Shown one piece after another: positions 12,311-27,007 of a DNA stretch of 64,000 nucleotides. The DNA is taken from assembly GCA_025766275.1 (NCBI GenBank), contig JAFKAC010000009.1:1674001-1738000 (forward strand). The letters are read 5' to 3'. This DNA comes from Lactarius indigo (lineage: Eukaryota > Basidiomycota > Agaricomycetes > Russulales > Russulaceae). Below the pieces are notes generated by a model. That model worked only from the letters and a program-made list of their open reading frames with translations. It searched no databases and was not told where the DNA came from. A program made the translations under genes and the position numbers. Each line of letters opens with the position of its first letter. The stretch's first letter is position 1.

Positions 12311-12883
12311 TGGCAGACCATTGTTGGAGGGATTGGAAGGGACGACAGAAGGACCCTCAGGGATGCTGACTTGCTAGTTTCACTAGTTGCACAATGCCAA
12401 ACTAGCAATGCAGATAACTATTCAATAACCCTATTCTTCCAAGACACCTATTCAATAACCCCCAATTATGTACGATAGCTCAATTTCTCAAGAATTTCCC
12501 ACTCTACTGAACTATGAACCCTGCTCTTGAGTTTGGATGTCCAGCTGTGTGCTAATAAATGAATTGGCAACTGTTACAGCGAAATCCAAAATGGGGGGCC
12601 CCTTGAGTAAAAATGGACGACAGCTGACCTCCAAATTTGACGTGCGGGGTTCATAGTTAAGTATTGTTTGAAATTCCTAGGAAATATGGTATCTCACAAA
12701 TATACAGTTATTAAATAGTTATCCGTGATACTCAATAGTTATCGCAGGATGCTGGGATGGCACGCAGCCAAAGGGCCTGCAAACTTAAGGTTATCCCATA
12801 CGCGCTGCCCGTTGTGGAAGGTTTTCTCCCTTTTTTTTGTCCTCTACCTCTCCCTCGAACTGCCTCTGTCTTCCCTCCCTGAC

Positions 12884-14921
12884 CATGGTCAGCCGCCACA
12901 TTTCGGATGAGCTCAAGGAAATGGCCATGTCCTTGTCCATCCAGGGTCTTCACAACTCGGATATTCACAAACTTACTGTCATGAACTCCCCTGTCACCCT
13001 TCCTCTGCTGCCCTTATCTGGTTCATTCCCTTTCTCAACAATTACCTTTCTTGAACCTATGCTTCCCTTTTATCTGATTGTTCTAGCACCTTCCGTGCTA
13101 TTCTTGTCTACTCTTCTTCTGCCTTGCTGGCATAACACCATCTTGCACGATGTTGACACCATCTTGCCAGCACATTATTCTATCTATAGCAACCAGTAGC
13201 ACTATGTGCTCAGGTGCAATCCTGTACTATATAAGGAACCCTGTAGTGCGCCTTAGCTCCTTAGCTTTGGCTTAATCAACTATCTGCGTTGTATCTCCCA
13301 TTGACTCCTTGAGTGCCTCAGTTCCTTCAGCACTCAAAGCCTTGACCCAGAACCTCAGACCCTTGACCCTTATCCCCTTTGGGCCATTCCCCTCTCAGCC
13401 TCTGTGCAGGCTTCCCCTTGACTTCGCTCTTATCCTCTTCCTATCTACTGGTCAGCCCAGTGACACGTGACCTTTGGACTTAGGCCATTGAGCTCATCCA
13501 TTGCTACAGACTCAGTCACCTTAGCATAAGGGGCTGTTACAGAAGGACCTCCCCACCTCAGCGTAGGGGGATCGTCACAGACTCAGCTACCTTGGTGTAG
13601 GAGCTGTTACAGAGGACCTTAGGAGTCGTTGCACACAGTGCTGATCCGACTTGGCTGTTGACTGCCACGTGACAGGAAGCCATTACAGAAGACCATGCCC
13701 CTGCAGAGGCGTGACACTTACAGGAATTAGCATGCGATCTCTCAAGCGATTGCGAAGCACACATCGCGATACTGGTCACTTTTTGCACAAGCCAGTTGTT
13801 GCAGGTCGGCCGCGCATCCTCACCGCAATGGATAGAAAGGTATGTGTTCTATTTATCAATTCGGTCGTCGTCTCATTTGTTGGATTAGTAATCTGTCACA
13901 TGACCTGGACAAATATGTTCCAGCTTGGTTACCATGAAGAGTGGGGCCAGATCAGTGCATGTAAAACAATCCACCTCAGTAACCCAAGGCTAGGTAGCTC
14001 AGTTGGTAGAGCACCTGGTATATATATATATCCAGAAGGCCTGGGTTCAAACCCCAGTCTGGTCACTATTATGCAAAACTCTAACATCATTATGTACAGT
14101 TCCTTTGTGACTGTGTGGCTCGTCGACCTGATCTAGCTCTCACAGAACTGCAGACTGAACTGCATGAGGTCTGTGACGTTGACACGTCAGTGCAAACAAT
14201 CGCGCGTTCCCTCCAAAGGGAGGGTTACACTATGAAGACAGTGCGTCATCTTCACTTGATTCTTCCAGCACCCTCACCATTGACCTTGTAGGTTACGCGG
14301 ACTGCTCTCAAGCGAAATGAACAAGATCGAGAAGACTTCAAAAACCTCATCAATGGGCACTTCTGCCCAGAACAACTTGTGTTCGCCGACAAAAGCCATT
14401 TCAACCGGCTGACCTTGAGGAGGCCATACGTGTGGTCATTACATGGTGAATGTGCCTGTCAGTACAAATTTCAGTTCCGAGGGGCAAAGTACTCCCTACT
14501 CCCAGCCATCTCCCTCGACAGGATAATCCATCTGGAGGTCATCAAGAACGCTATCACTGGCACAGACTTCCAGCAATTCATTCAGGGCTTACTCCTGCTC
14601 ATGAACGAATGGCCACTCCCCAACTCTGTACTCGTCGTTGACAACACTTCCATTCACAAGGTCACCAGCATTCACAAGATGGTCAAGGAACGCGGTGTGC
14701 GCCTGCTGTACCTCCCTGTGTATTCACCTGACTTCAACCCTATCGAACTCACCTTCTCAACCATCAAGGCGTGGCTGCGTGCAAATCACAATCGAGTGAA
14801 CCAGGACTTGGAGTCCGAGAATGGCACAGTGTATGACGCGTTATGGGAGGGGGTTCACTCAATCACTGCGGAAAATGCAAAGGGTTGGTATGCCCACTGC
14901 GGGTACGATGTACACGCTTGA
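12884..14921 (+). CDS. Tc1/mariner-type DDE transposase (multi-exon)
   Basis: A probable first exon (12884-12976) gives MVSRHISDELKEMAMSLSIQGLHNSDIHKLT, the first helix-turn-helix. After a long gap come an exon ending at 13839 (GISMRSLKRLRSTHRDTG...GRPRILTAMDRK, second helix and GRPR-like hook), exon 14100-14240 (ARRPDLALTELQTEL) and exon 14292-14921. The last holds the DDE_3 catalytic domain: FADKSHFN for the first Asp, VVDNTSIHK for the second and YSPDFNPIELTFSTIK for the Glu. All three acidic residues are present and the final ~210 codons are open. The first junction does not join in phase by my reading, and 12977-13730 may be an insertion, so activity is uncertain. Confidence 0.75.
13988..14065 (+). 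tRNA. tRNA-like sequence, probably pseudo-tRNA or SINE head
   Basis: 78 nt fold as a cloverleaf: acceptor 13988-13994 with 14058-14064 (four Watson-Crick and three G-U pairs), D stem GCTC/GAGC, T stem CTGGG/CCCAG with loop TTCAAAC. Box A (TAGCTCAGTTGG) and box B (GGTTCAAACCC) fit Pol III promoters. The anticodon arm is abnormal: a CTGG/CCAG stem with a 13-nt pure TA loop and no U33, so no anticodon can be assigned. It lies inside the transposase intron 13840-14099. I favour a decayed tRNA or a tRNA-derived SINE over a working tRNA. Confidence 0.5.
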
Positions 14922-15129
14922 TATTTTAGTTCTCTACTACTGCATGTAAATTCATTGGATATTCCTCATGTGAGCATGGATAGACAGAAAGTTCTGAAAC
15001 ATCATATATATATTTTGGGGGTATCTTGTGCGTTCACAGCTCCGTGCGCTTTCCTGCCCAAGTCTCAGAAGCAGCCGGGGTTTGCCAGCTGACAAAGCTG
15101 ACAAATCTCACACTGCAGTCACACTTCCT

Positions 15130-17570
15130 ATGTCACTTTCTTCGCTCTCAAGCTCATCAATCTCATCCTCGTCAATCTCCTCCACTCGTCGATTTCCTCC
15201 TCCTCCTCCTCAATCTCCTTATCCTCAGCCTCCTCAATCTCATCCTCCCCCTCAGAAATATCAATGACCTCACCTGGAATGGTAAGCACGTCTCTTTCCT
15301 CTTTTTTTATAGCCCAGCCCTCGACCCCGTCGCTGCGCTCCATGATGTCTTGAACTGCCGGGGCAGTTGGGGTGACAACTTCGGTGGATGGTGGCACTTC
15401 ACTGGTGACCATCAATCTGAGGGGCTTGAAGAATTTGTCTCGTATGAAGCAATGGACATGGCAGGCATTTTCTGTACCAAGGCCGAAACCCAAGAGGAGC
15501 GACTCATCCAGTTCAAAGAGCTGGATCACATCATTGTACCCAAAGTTGAACAAATTGGTGTGGCTATCGAGGAAAGTTAAGTTTGGCACCAGTTCCTTGA
15601 TGTCCATGAGGGTGAGTATCTCGTATACCAACAGGACTCGCCCTTGCAATCAGCAATCCACTAACAATTCCAGGGAACTGTAGGCTGGTGGGGAAGGTGA
15701 CTCGCTCTCCATGGGGGTGGATGCTGGTGTCTCGGTATGTACAGTGATGTTGCTGATTTGCGTAGCATACGAGGGACCCAGGCCCGACCCCGGTTGAACC
15801 TGGGTTCCTGACACGACGTAGGAGTTCTGCAACCCCCCCGCACCTGGTGTAGGTGTAATGTTGATGGCGATGTGTACTTCTGGTGCCACACGAGCACCCG
15901 CACCCCTCGGTTTCTTCGTGGGTGGGCGGTTGGACAGCGATGTATTTGGTCACAAGAATACGTCTGCTTTTCCAATCGCCTGAATATCGGTAAGTTTTTG
16001 TTCGTCACTTATGTTTTTCTTTTGCTTACGATAAGTTTTGCCCATAGCATCATCTTGCCATGCTTGATATCTTTGTGCCCCCCCTGTATGCCTGGACTTG
16101 AAGGCTCAATCCAGCAATACTTACGCAACCCGGCGGCTTTGGAGTGTTCACTGCATAGTAGGTGTCTCTGTAGACTGAACAAATGGTTGTATTGACTTTT
16201 TGCTTCCGGTGTGGCCTCCAGGGGTATGTCATCATCACGGGATCGTTTCTCCTTCTTTTTCCCCTTTCCACATGTCTTCGGTCAACCCAACATGCTCTGC
16301 AACCCCTGAAAAAGTGAGTTTTCTTTTATTTGTCGAGACTGTCCATCACTTACCACATCTTTTATTTCCATTGTCACTGCGCATGTCCGCGCCACGAGTG
16401 TCTTTTCTCACACAGTGGCAACGGCCACTTTCCAGTCCGATGGGCAGGTGAGAGACACCCAAGTCCGATTCCCACCGCTGATCCGATACCCCAGACACAC
16501 GTCTTTGCGAGCGTTGAATCGCTCCAATGCCTTGGCTTCAAAGTCTGGCCAAGTCATGTCGGTTTGGGCAGCAAAGGTCTGCCTGACCTGGTCCCTGTCA
16601 ACTTCAACCCGAAACTGCCAAACTTTGCGACATCAGTGGTAAGCGTTTCACTGACTCAAGGCGACGTACCTCCTTTGCTGACTTCCTTATTTGGATAGCT
16701 TTTCTTTTGTTGGACCAGCGCTGACTTGCTGCTGTCCTCGTGTGTACTTGTCGCCGTACGCCCATCTCTCTCGGCAACCTCAACACCTGGCGCAGTGGCA
16801 GCGTGAGCCCACTCGTCTAGCCGCGTGGCTACTGGATGTAGGACAGGGTTTGGCGGCTGGTCATGGGGGTAGTGCCCATAACCCCATGGCTGAGGTTGCG
16901 CATTGCTGGCCCCAGGATAGGACAGGAAGTGGGGATGGAATGGAGGGTAAGCCAATGGCGCACCATACGGGTGCATGCCATACGGTTGCACACCATACGG
17001 TTGCGCGCCATACGGTTGCACATAGATAGGTACATTCACATCCATACCAGCAGCATGATACTGACCATTGCCACCCAGAACAGGATATGCCCCGGCATGT
17101 GAAGGCTGGAACAACAGCAGCGGTGGAATGAATGGTTGCTGCTGGATTACTGGCAGTGGTGCTGGCAGTGGTAGCGTTGGGCCCATAGCTGGACCAGGGC
17201 CAGTTGCATGTACTCGACGAGCTCGTGGAGGCATTGAGAGTATGACAGTTGATGGCACCAAAGGGGGTCAAGATCATACTTATAGTCCGGTGCAGTGGGC
17301 CGTCTTCATACTCCAATTCTATGGTGGCTGACACTGGTGCCTATGTAGCACACACAGCCGTCGCTTGCACGTTTTGTGGTCATCAAAGACATGGGATTTG
17401 TCAATGTTTTCAAACTCATTGGCAATCCCAGCAGTGGCCATGTGCGCAAGCCAATGCGCATGTGCCAGCAAGCCCACGGAACGTTTGGCAATAGTGCCGT
17501 TCTGACATCGGTACTCTGTAGCACCTACTTTCAATATATTACATGACTCTCCCTCCTGTATCATCAGACA
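15130..17570 (-). CDS. Multi-exon protein carried inside the transposon (Pro-rich, SAM-like C-terminal part)
   Basis: On the minus strand, exon-like blocks follow one another: a possible start near 17564 (MIQEGESCNILK), a Pro/Gly/Tyr block (17260-16656) with tandem QPYGxQPYG units and GRTATSTHEDSS, a block at about 16630-16415 (VWQFRVEVDRDQVRQTF...YRISGGNRTWVSLTCPSDWKVAVATV), a basic block near 16280-16200, and 15880-15130 with PELVPNLTFLDSHTNLFNFGYNDVIQLFELDE followed by an acidic tail (EEAEDKEIEEEEEEIDEW). The order (Pro-rich, DNA-binding-like, SAM-like) resembles repeat-borne proteins common in mushroom genomes. Function is unknown. Exact exon borders are not fixed. Confidence 0.5.
15172..15255. 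repeat. TCC/TCA-rich low-complexity tract
   Basis: A purine/pyrimidine-biased run of CTC, TCC and CAT triplets. On the minus strand it codes the Glu-rich tail of the transposon-borne protein, so it is coding low complexity and not a free microsatellite. Confidence 0.6.
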
Positions 17571-17747
17571 AATTGTATTTTGTCAACACAACTAGAGCGT
17601 GTTGCAGAGAGTCAGTGTGGTGATTCCACCCTGAGCTCAACTTCGCATCGAAATTGGTCCACAGATTCCTAAATTTAATTTTCAATTACTACGAATTTTT
17701 ATTTTATTTCATTTTTAATTACTACAAATAATTTCTCGTGAGAAATT

Positions 17748-18141
17748 GGGTGACTTTCCATAGGATCTGGAGCCTCTAGATAATTCTCTAGACCGGAGTT
17801 TTCTCTGGATCGCTGAGGTGCCGACCAGGCACACTGCTCACATAATTTTTTTGTGCTCCTCCAGATGATTAATCTAGAGGCCCGGCCTCTACCCTGCTGC
17901 AGAATATTTATAATCGTCTAGACTAGAAATGCCGAGGTGCCAGACCCAGTGGAAAGGCTCAGGACACTGCCACTGATGCGCACCGTCGTTCCGATTCTTG
18001 CTTTGTCATTTCTAGGCTAGATTTTTTGGGTTGTCTATGGGAAAAACAGCCTTCCCAGAATTTATTTTCCTGATTACAAATTCCGGGTACAACCGGTCTG
18101 GAGAATTATCTAGAGGCTCCAGATCCTATGGAAAGTCACCC
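17748..18141. mobile_element. MITE-like element with 49-bp terminal inverted repeats
   Basis: The 49 bp at 17748-17796 (GGGTGACTTTCCATAGGATC...) return as the reverse complement at 18093-18141 with one mismatch. The total is 394 bp with no coding potential. The interior has further short repeats (CTGAGGTGCC near 17812 and GCCGAGGTGCC near 17931; CTAGACTAGAAATG and its rough inverse). It sits inside the right end of the Tc1-like element, so it inserted there or is part of its subterminal structure. No clear target duplication is visible. Confidence 0.75.
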
Positions 18142-18536
18142 ATTAGTTCGGCAGACTTAACAGGACACCCTTTCAGGCTCAGCCTGGACGCCTAATGTGG
18201 TCGCAAGGGGCCCCCCATTTTGGATTTTGCTGTATGAAAACTGCAATAGAACGGCGAACATGCCCAGTCAGTGCTACATCAGTGTCCGTGCGCCGTGTCA
18301 ATGTGCATTCCACACCACAACCACGTGGCTACACAGCCAGCACAGTTTCGCAGGGCATCTTAGTCACTTCTGCATCCACTCTAATCGTCTTTCTCTCTCC
18401 CCACATCATAGGACACCCTCACCTTCTACCCCCTACACGGCACTCATTTTGCCGACCGCACCTCAATTGACTGACAGGATTAACGCTCTGAATCTTGGCA
18501 AGTCCTTCGTCAAGCGTGGATCATTTGGGGACCAAT

Positions 18537-21380
18537 ATGTCGCCGTCTTCAACCCACCAAACCCACCAACTCATATCGTTAGTCCCACATCCACAACTTC
18601 TACTTGTTTCTTGAATGCATCTGGAGCGCCACATATAGCATCCCCCCTACAGAGCCTACGGAGCTTATTCCACAGGACAATCTCACCGAAGAACCAATTA
18701 TGGAGCGCGCAGCCAGTGAGGAGAAAGGGACAAATGCGAAACAGAAGTGGAGTGTTGCTGGCATGTTCCAGGAGCTGCGTCGACGGCACAGAGTAAGGAA
18801 ACTTAGTGGGGTACTCGGGGTTCGAGGGAGTATATTCCTAGTATTGCATACACCTTGTAAGACCTTCATCAGCTGTTGTCGCCTCGGCTTTGCCTGATTG
18901 TTTGGTGGTCCGATCCAGTGTTGAAAGTATTGCTCATCTTCGTACCGCTTTCTGTTGGTATTTTCTACCCTCATCTAGTGGATTGCGGGCTCTAATCATC
19001 TTCAGTGGATTTTCCACTTTCTCAAGCTCAACAATGCCTTAGTTTTCATTAGTGAGTTTTGCATTCAAAGTGTATGTCACCTCTGACCCATCGCTAGTCT
19101 CGTTCCTGGCTCTTGTTCCCCTTGCCAAGGTGTGTATCGTCCTGTTGCCTCATGAGGTGTAGCTACTCACGATATATTAGCTCCTCGCCTTTACAACAGA
19201 ACAGTTGTCGCTGCATCTCGGATCGGCTTTAGCCGGCTTGCTCAATGCCACCCTGGTGAGGCCAACTTAGCTCCATTTATTCATCAATGATTATCTCCTA
19301 ATGACAATATAGCGGAATACGTAGGTTTGGGGTCTGATATCACGATATTTACACGTTGACATCGCATCCGTGCAGTGTGGAGTTGATTGTGGCCGTAAGT
19401 GACACTTCTCCACCTCCTGAGAAGTTACTTGCCAGTACTAAGCGACCGCGCAGATTACCGCACTTGTGAAGTGCAATTTACATGTTGTGCAGTCATCTTG
19501 TGAGCATCTGACTGCGACCCGATTTTTTCTCTCTGCCCCGTAGTATCACGGTTAGACGCGGTGCTTACCCGTGCAGCGTGCAGGCGAGCACTCCGTCCAG
19601 TAGTGAACGAGACATTCACTAGCGCCTAGCCGTGTGAAGGGGCTTCAGTCCTATTTCATGATCGAAGTCGTGTGATACTGTACTCCCGGTGCCCTTTCCC
19701 AGAAGTGCATATTACTTGTTGGCTAATTACCTCTGGTCCTCGTTTTGGCTGCTTTCGGTTACTGATTACAACACCTCTCTTTAAACAGTGATCGGCTCCA
19801 TTCTCAGTAATTTGCGTAAGCGTCTATGTGAGTTAGCGGCTTCCGTATGACTCACACGGCCACCACTCGCAGTACTCGTACTAGGAATGTGCTTCTTCGC
19901 CGGCGGTACTCGTTTCTCGGAACAGGGTTTCGGCATGAGTTCGTGTTCTGCGCATGTCTATTACCCCATTTGTTCAACCGCACCGATTACAGGTTCAACT
20001 CAGCTAAATTCGTCTTTATTGACGCTGAGCGTGATCGCTGTGTTGCTCCCTGCCGCGATCCACAGTGCCGTGCAGCCGAACTCGGACGGCGTCGATCCTC
20101 TCACAAACACGCAGGAAGCGCACGATATTCTTGCTATTAGCCATGGAGCAAGTGGTTTCTACTTTATCTGGTTCTCACGGCTGACAACTATTCAATTAGG
20201 TTGCGATTATCCTGCTTTTCAGTAAGCCCTTTTATGACACGAATTGCATTGTTTCATTTAACCCTTAACAATTTCTAGTTTATTTGTGTTACCTTGTCTT
20301 TCAGCTATTCTCGCACAAGAATCTCTACGAGGACGATCATCCAAACGTCCAGAAGTCCGTGAAATACACGGCCGCTCTCGCCCGAAAGCTGCGCGTCACT
20401 TACCGCAAGGGTGACGAAGGCGCCATTAGTTCTGGTCCTGTTCCCAGCTCACCTCCTCCCAATGACGTTGAGGTGGGCTCTATGGAGGAAGAGGAAGAAG
20501 AGATTCCCAAGATGAGTTCTAAAATAGCCATTGTGCTACTCGTCCTCGTCACTGTGGTCCGTCCACTGTCCGCTGTCGTGATTTGTCCATGTCCAGAGAA
20601 TTAACTGCGGCAGTCAGGCTATCGCTATCACAGCTGAATCTCTCGTTAATTCCATTGACGGTCTCACTTCGAGCGGCCACGTTAGCAATGAGTTTGTTGG
20701 TCTCATCCTTCACCCAACCATAGGAGACGCGGCTGGTAAGACATCCCCTTCTCAATTGATTATATTAACTCATCCCATTGCCTCTAATGGCGCATCTACT
20801 CAGAACTATTCACAGAAGATGTAACTGGTTCTTCGGTGGCTGTGCCGACCTTGTCTCTTAGTGTCGCTGTGGGTTCAAGTATTGTGGGTACTGTGACTGT
20901 CTGTCCTTACCAATAACACGTATTGATCCTGGCTCCTACATGAAGCAACTTACACTTTTCGTCATTCCGTACGGGTTGCTTGTCGTGGGACATTAAGACG
21001 TGTAGCTGATACCATTTCCATAGTTTTATCATAATTCTGGGATGGACCCTTGGCAAACCCCTAGTTCTCCTTTTCGATCCATTCGAGTCTGTCGTTCTCT
21101 TTCTCACAGGTCAGACTCCTCACTTTCACCACGCAATTGCACCTGATACCTTTTCTGTGTAGTTTTGGCTTTCAACTATGTTGTTCAAGGTGGAAAATCA
21201 CACTGGCTCAAGGGCATGATTCTCATGTGTACGTGTACCGTCTTCCATGCATATCACTTCACTCCGCAGGTACGTTTATACTGACAAGCATGTTCTCTAG
21301 GCCTCTATGTTATCATCGCAGTCATGTTCTGGTTCTATCCAGGGTCTGATCCTGCAGGTGTGCTTGCGAGCTGCACGTGA
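18537..21380 (+). CDS. Ca2+/H+ exchanger paralogue, copy B, with altered ion-binding motifs
   Basis: The exon pattern of copy A is kept, including the 8-nt micro-exon, and length changes in exons are multiples of three, so an open frame can be read from MSPSSTHQTHQLIS to ...PGSDPAGVLASCT. The donor that is GC in copy A (5369) is GT here. The motifs essential for transport are changed: LGNAVE is read as RNTVE, and GNAAEHV as GDAAELF. W of the first helix (WLN in A) is L here. By family knowledge these Asn, Ala, Glu and His positions coordinate cation and proton, so transport is doubtful. It may be a non-transporting paralogue or an early pseudogene. It is convergent with FOX2. Confidence 0.75.
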
Positions 21381-21956
21381 AGGCGATTTATACTCCTCGT
21401 ACAAACAGACACTTGCCGCACTGTTTTCAACATTCGATTGTTGCTAGCGTGTACTCGTAATCATGCAGATATCCAGCTTTAACTCTTAATAACCCCAATC
21501 AAGATGGAGACCTACTGAGCTATCTCTTATATGCTACTAAGTACCAGAGGGTTGGGTACCAGCAGGGAGAGTATTTGGGATCCAAGCGCGCGCTAGAGTA
21601 CTTGATATGCCCGCAGACATCACCACCCCCACCACCATCTGGGAGACTAGCCACTCGTGTTGTTCTATGCTTCACAGCCCGAGAAGATGTTACTTAACGA
21701 TGAGTCAACGTGCATGCGCGGGAGTGATGAACCACGCCATGGACGACCTGGTATCGGCACACGTGATCGTCAGCTCAAGGTGTTTATGCTGTTGGACGAA
21801 AGAGTTCTGTCGAGTAAAATCCACTTCTTTATCTCCCAGTCATTGCCACGCCTTAACGAGGTCAATCGGTCTTGAAACGAAATAGACACTATTTTCGCCC
21901 AGTCCAAAGGATCATATTAATGCACCATACATCGTGACCATGCCTCAAGTTGACAA

Positions 21957-26072
<4,116 letters not shown>

Positions 26073-27007
26073 TTGGAAAGAGATGAATGTATGCGTCAAG
26101 GGACGGATCGAGCCCGCTTTGAGTTGGTGAGATCAGCGCATGTGATTCCGGAGGTAAATAGGCCGCGTCCGCATGAATCAGATGATTGGTGTATATAAAT
26201 AAGCCGAGGCGCCGGCAACAATGGTAGCGCTCAGCGCGGATGTGTATACATCCTTGGCAAGTATGCATACATCCTCAATGCTCTGTAAATGTGTCCCAAA
26301 GGGAAAATGTAAACGATATTGAACAGTAAGAGAAATGATGAAAAGAAAACGCATTGCGAGGAACTGGGTGGAAAAGAATAGCGGGAAAACTACAAGTAAT
26401 AGAAACGGGAAACGCAAGGTAAAATCGACAAAGCAAAGACACAGGTGGAATGTGTATAGATCGGTGGGACGCATAGATGACCATCACAATTTATCAAAGG
26501 TATGGCTGACACAGTGCAGTTCAAGATCGGGGAATAGGACAAAGGTAAGTGAAAAGGTAGTAGGGCTTGTCGCAGAAGCATATCAACACTTAAAGATCGT
26601 GACATATCCGATGGCGATGACAAGGACTAATCCGCTTGTGAACCATAGAACGGGACTGCACATGTAGCGAGAGACGCAATTAGCGTTGCAGCGAGGTAAT
26701 GATCGAATGCGGAGATGCCATGCGATGAAGATCCAATAGCGAAGAAAGCGAGAGTGACATAACAGGGGAGAAGTGATTGCATGTGATGCTTGAGATGGTT
26801 GGGTGTGGATGGAACGTAATTGCACAAGGGGTCTGGACGGCACAAACGAATCTGAAAGCTTGACAAGGCGAGAAATTTGGAAACAGCGACGAGGGTGGGT
26901 GGGCTTCAACAAGCAAGCGTGGGTTCAATATGTGGAAATGCGTTGCGAAAGATGAGATGAGCTGAACATGCAATGTCGAGAGCACTTTGAAGGGTGGCAC
27001 GGGTGAA
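26073..27007. other. Intergenic region between FOX2 and the cyclin gene
   Basis: About 930 bp that would hold the FOX2 promoter and the cyclin 3' end, since both genes run on the minus strand. Short frames of 70-110 codons exist on both strands but none looks like a protein. Confidence 0.4.

Larger units (their letters stand above)
12577..18232 (+). mobile_element. Tc1/mariner-like DNA transposon, 5.66 kb, with extra genes
   Basis: The ends are 29-bp terminal inverted repeats (12577-12605 and 18204-18232; left end begins CAGCGAAATCCAAAATGGGG) that differ at one base. Both are flanked by TA (12575-12576 and 18233-18234), the target-site duplication of the IS630-Tc1-mariner superfamily. Inside are a transposase gene on the plus strand, a tRNA-like sequence, an unrelated multi-exon gene on the minus strand and a smaller MITE. 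The usual Tc1 element is 1.3-2.4 kb, so this one is about twice to four times as long. The right end lies only ~300 bp before the start codon of VCX1 copy B. Confidence 0.8.

Noticed and set aside
13988..14065. A functional tRNA with a TAT (Ile) anticodon and an intron
   Set aside because: U33 is missing, the stem has a mismatch and the loop is a plain TA repeat, so no proper anticodon or intron can be placed.
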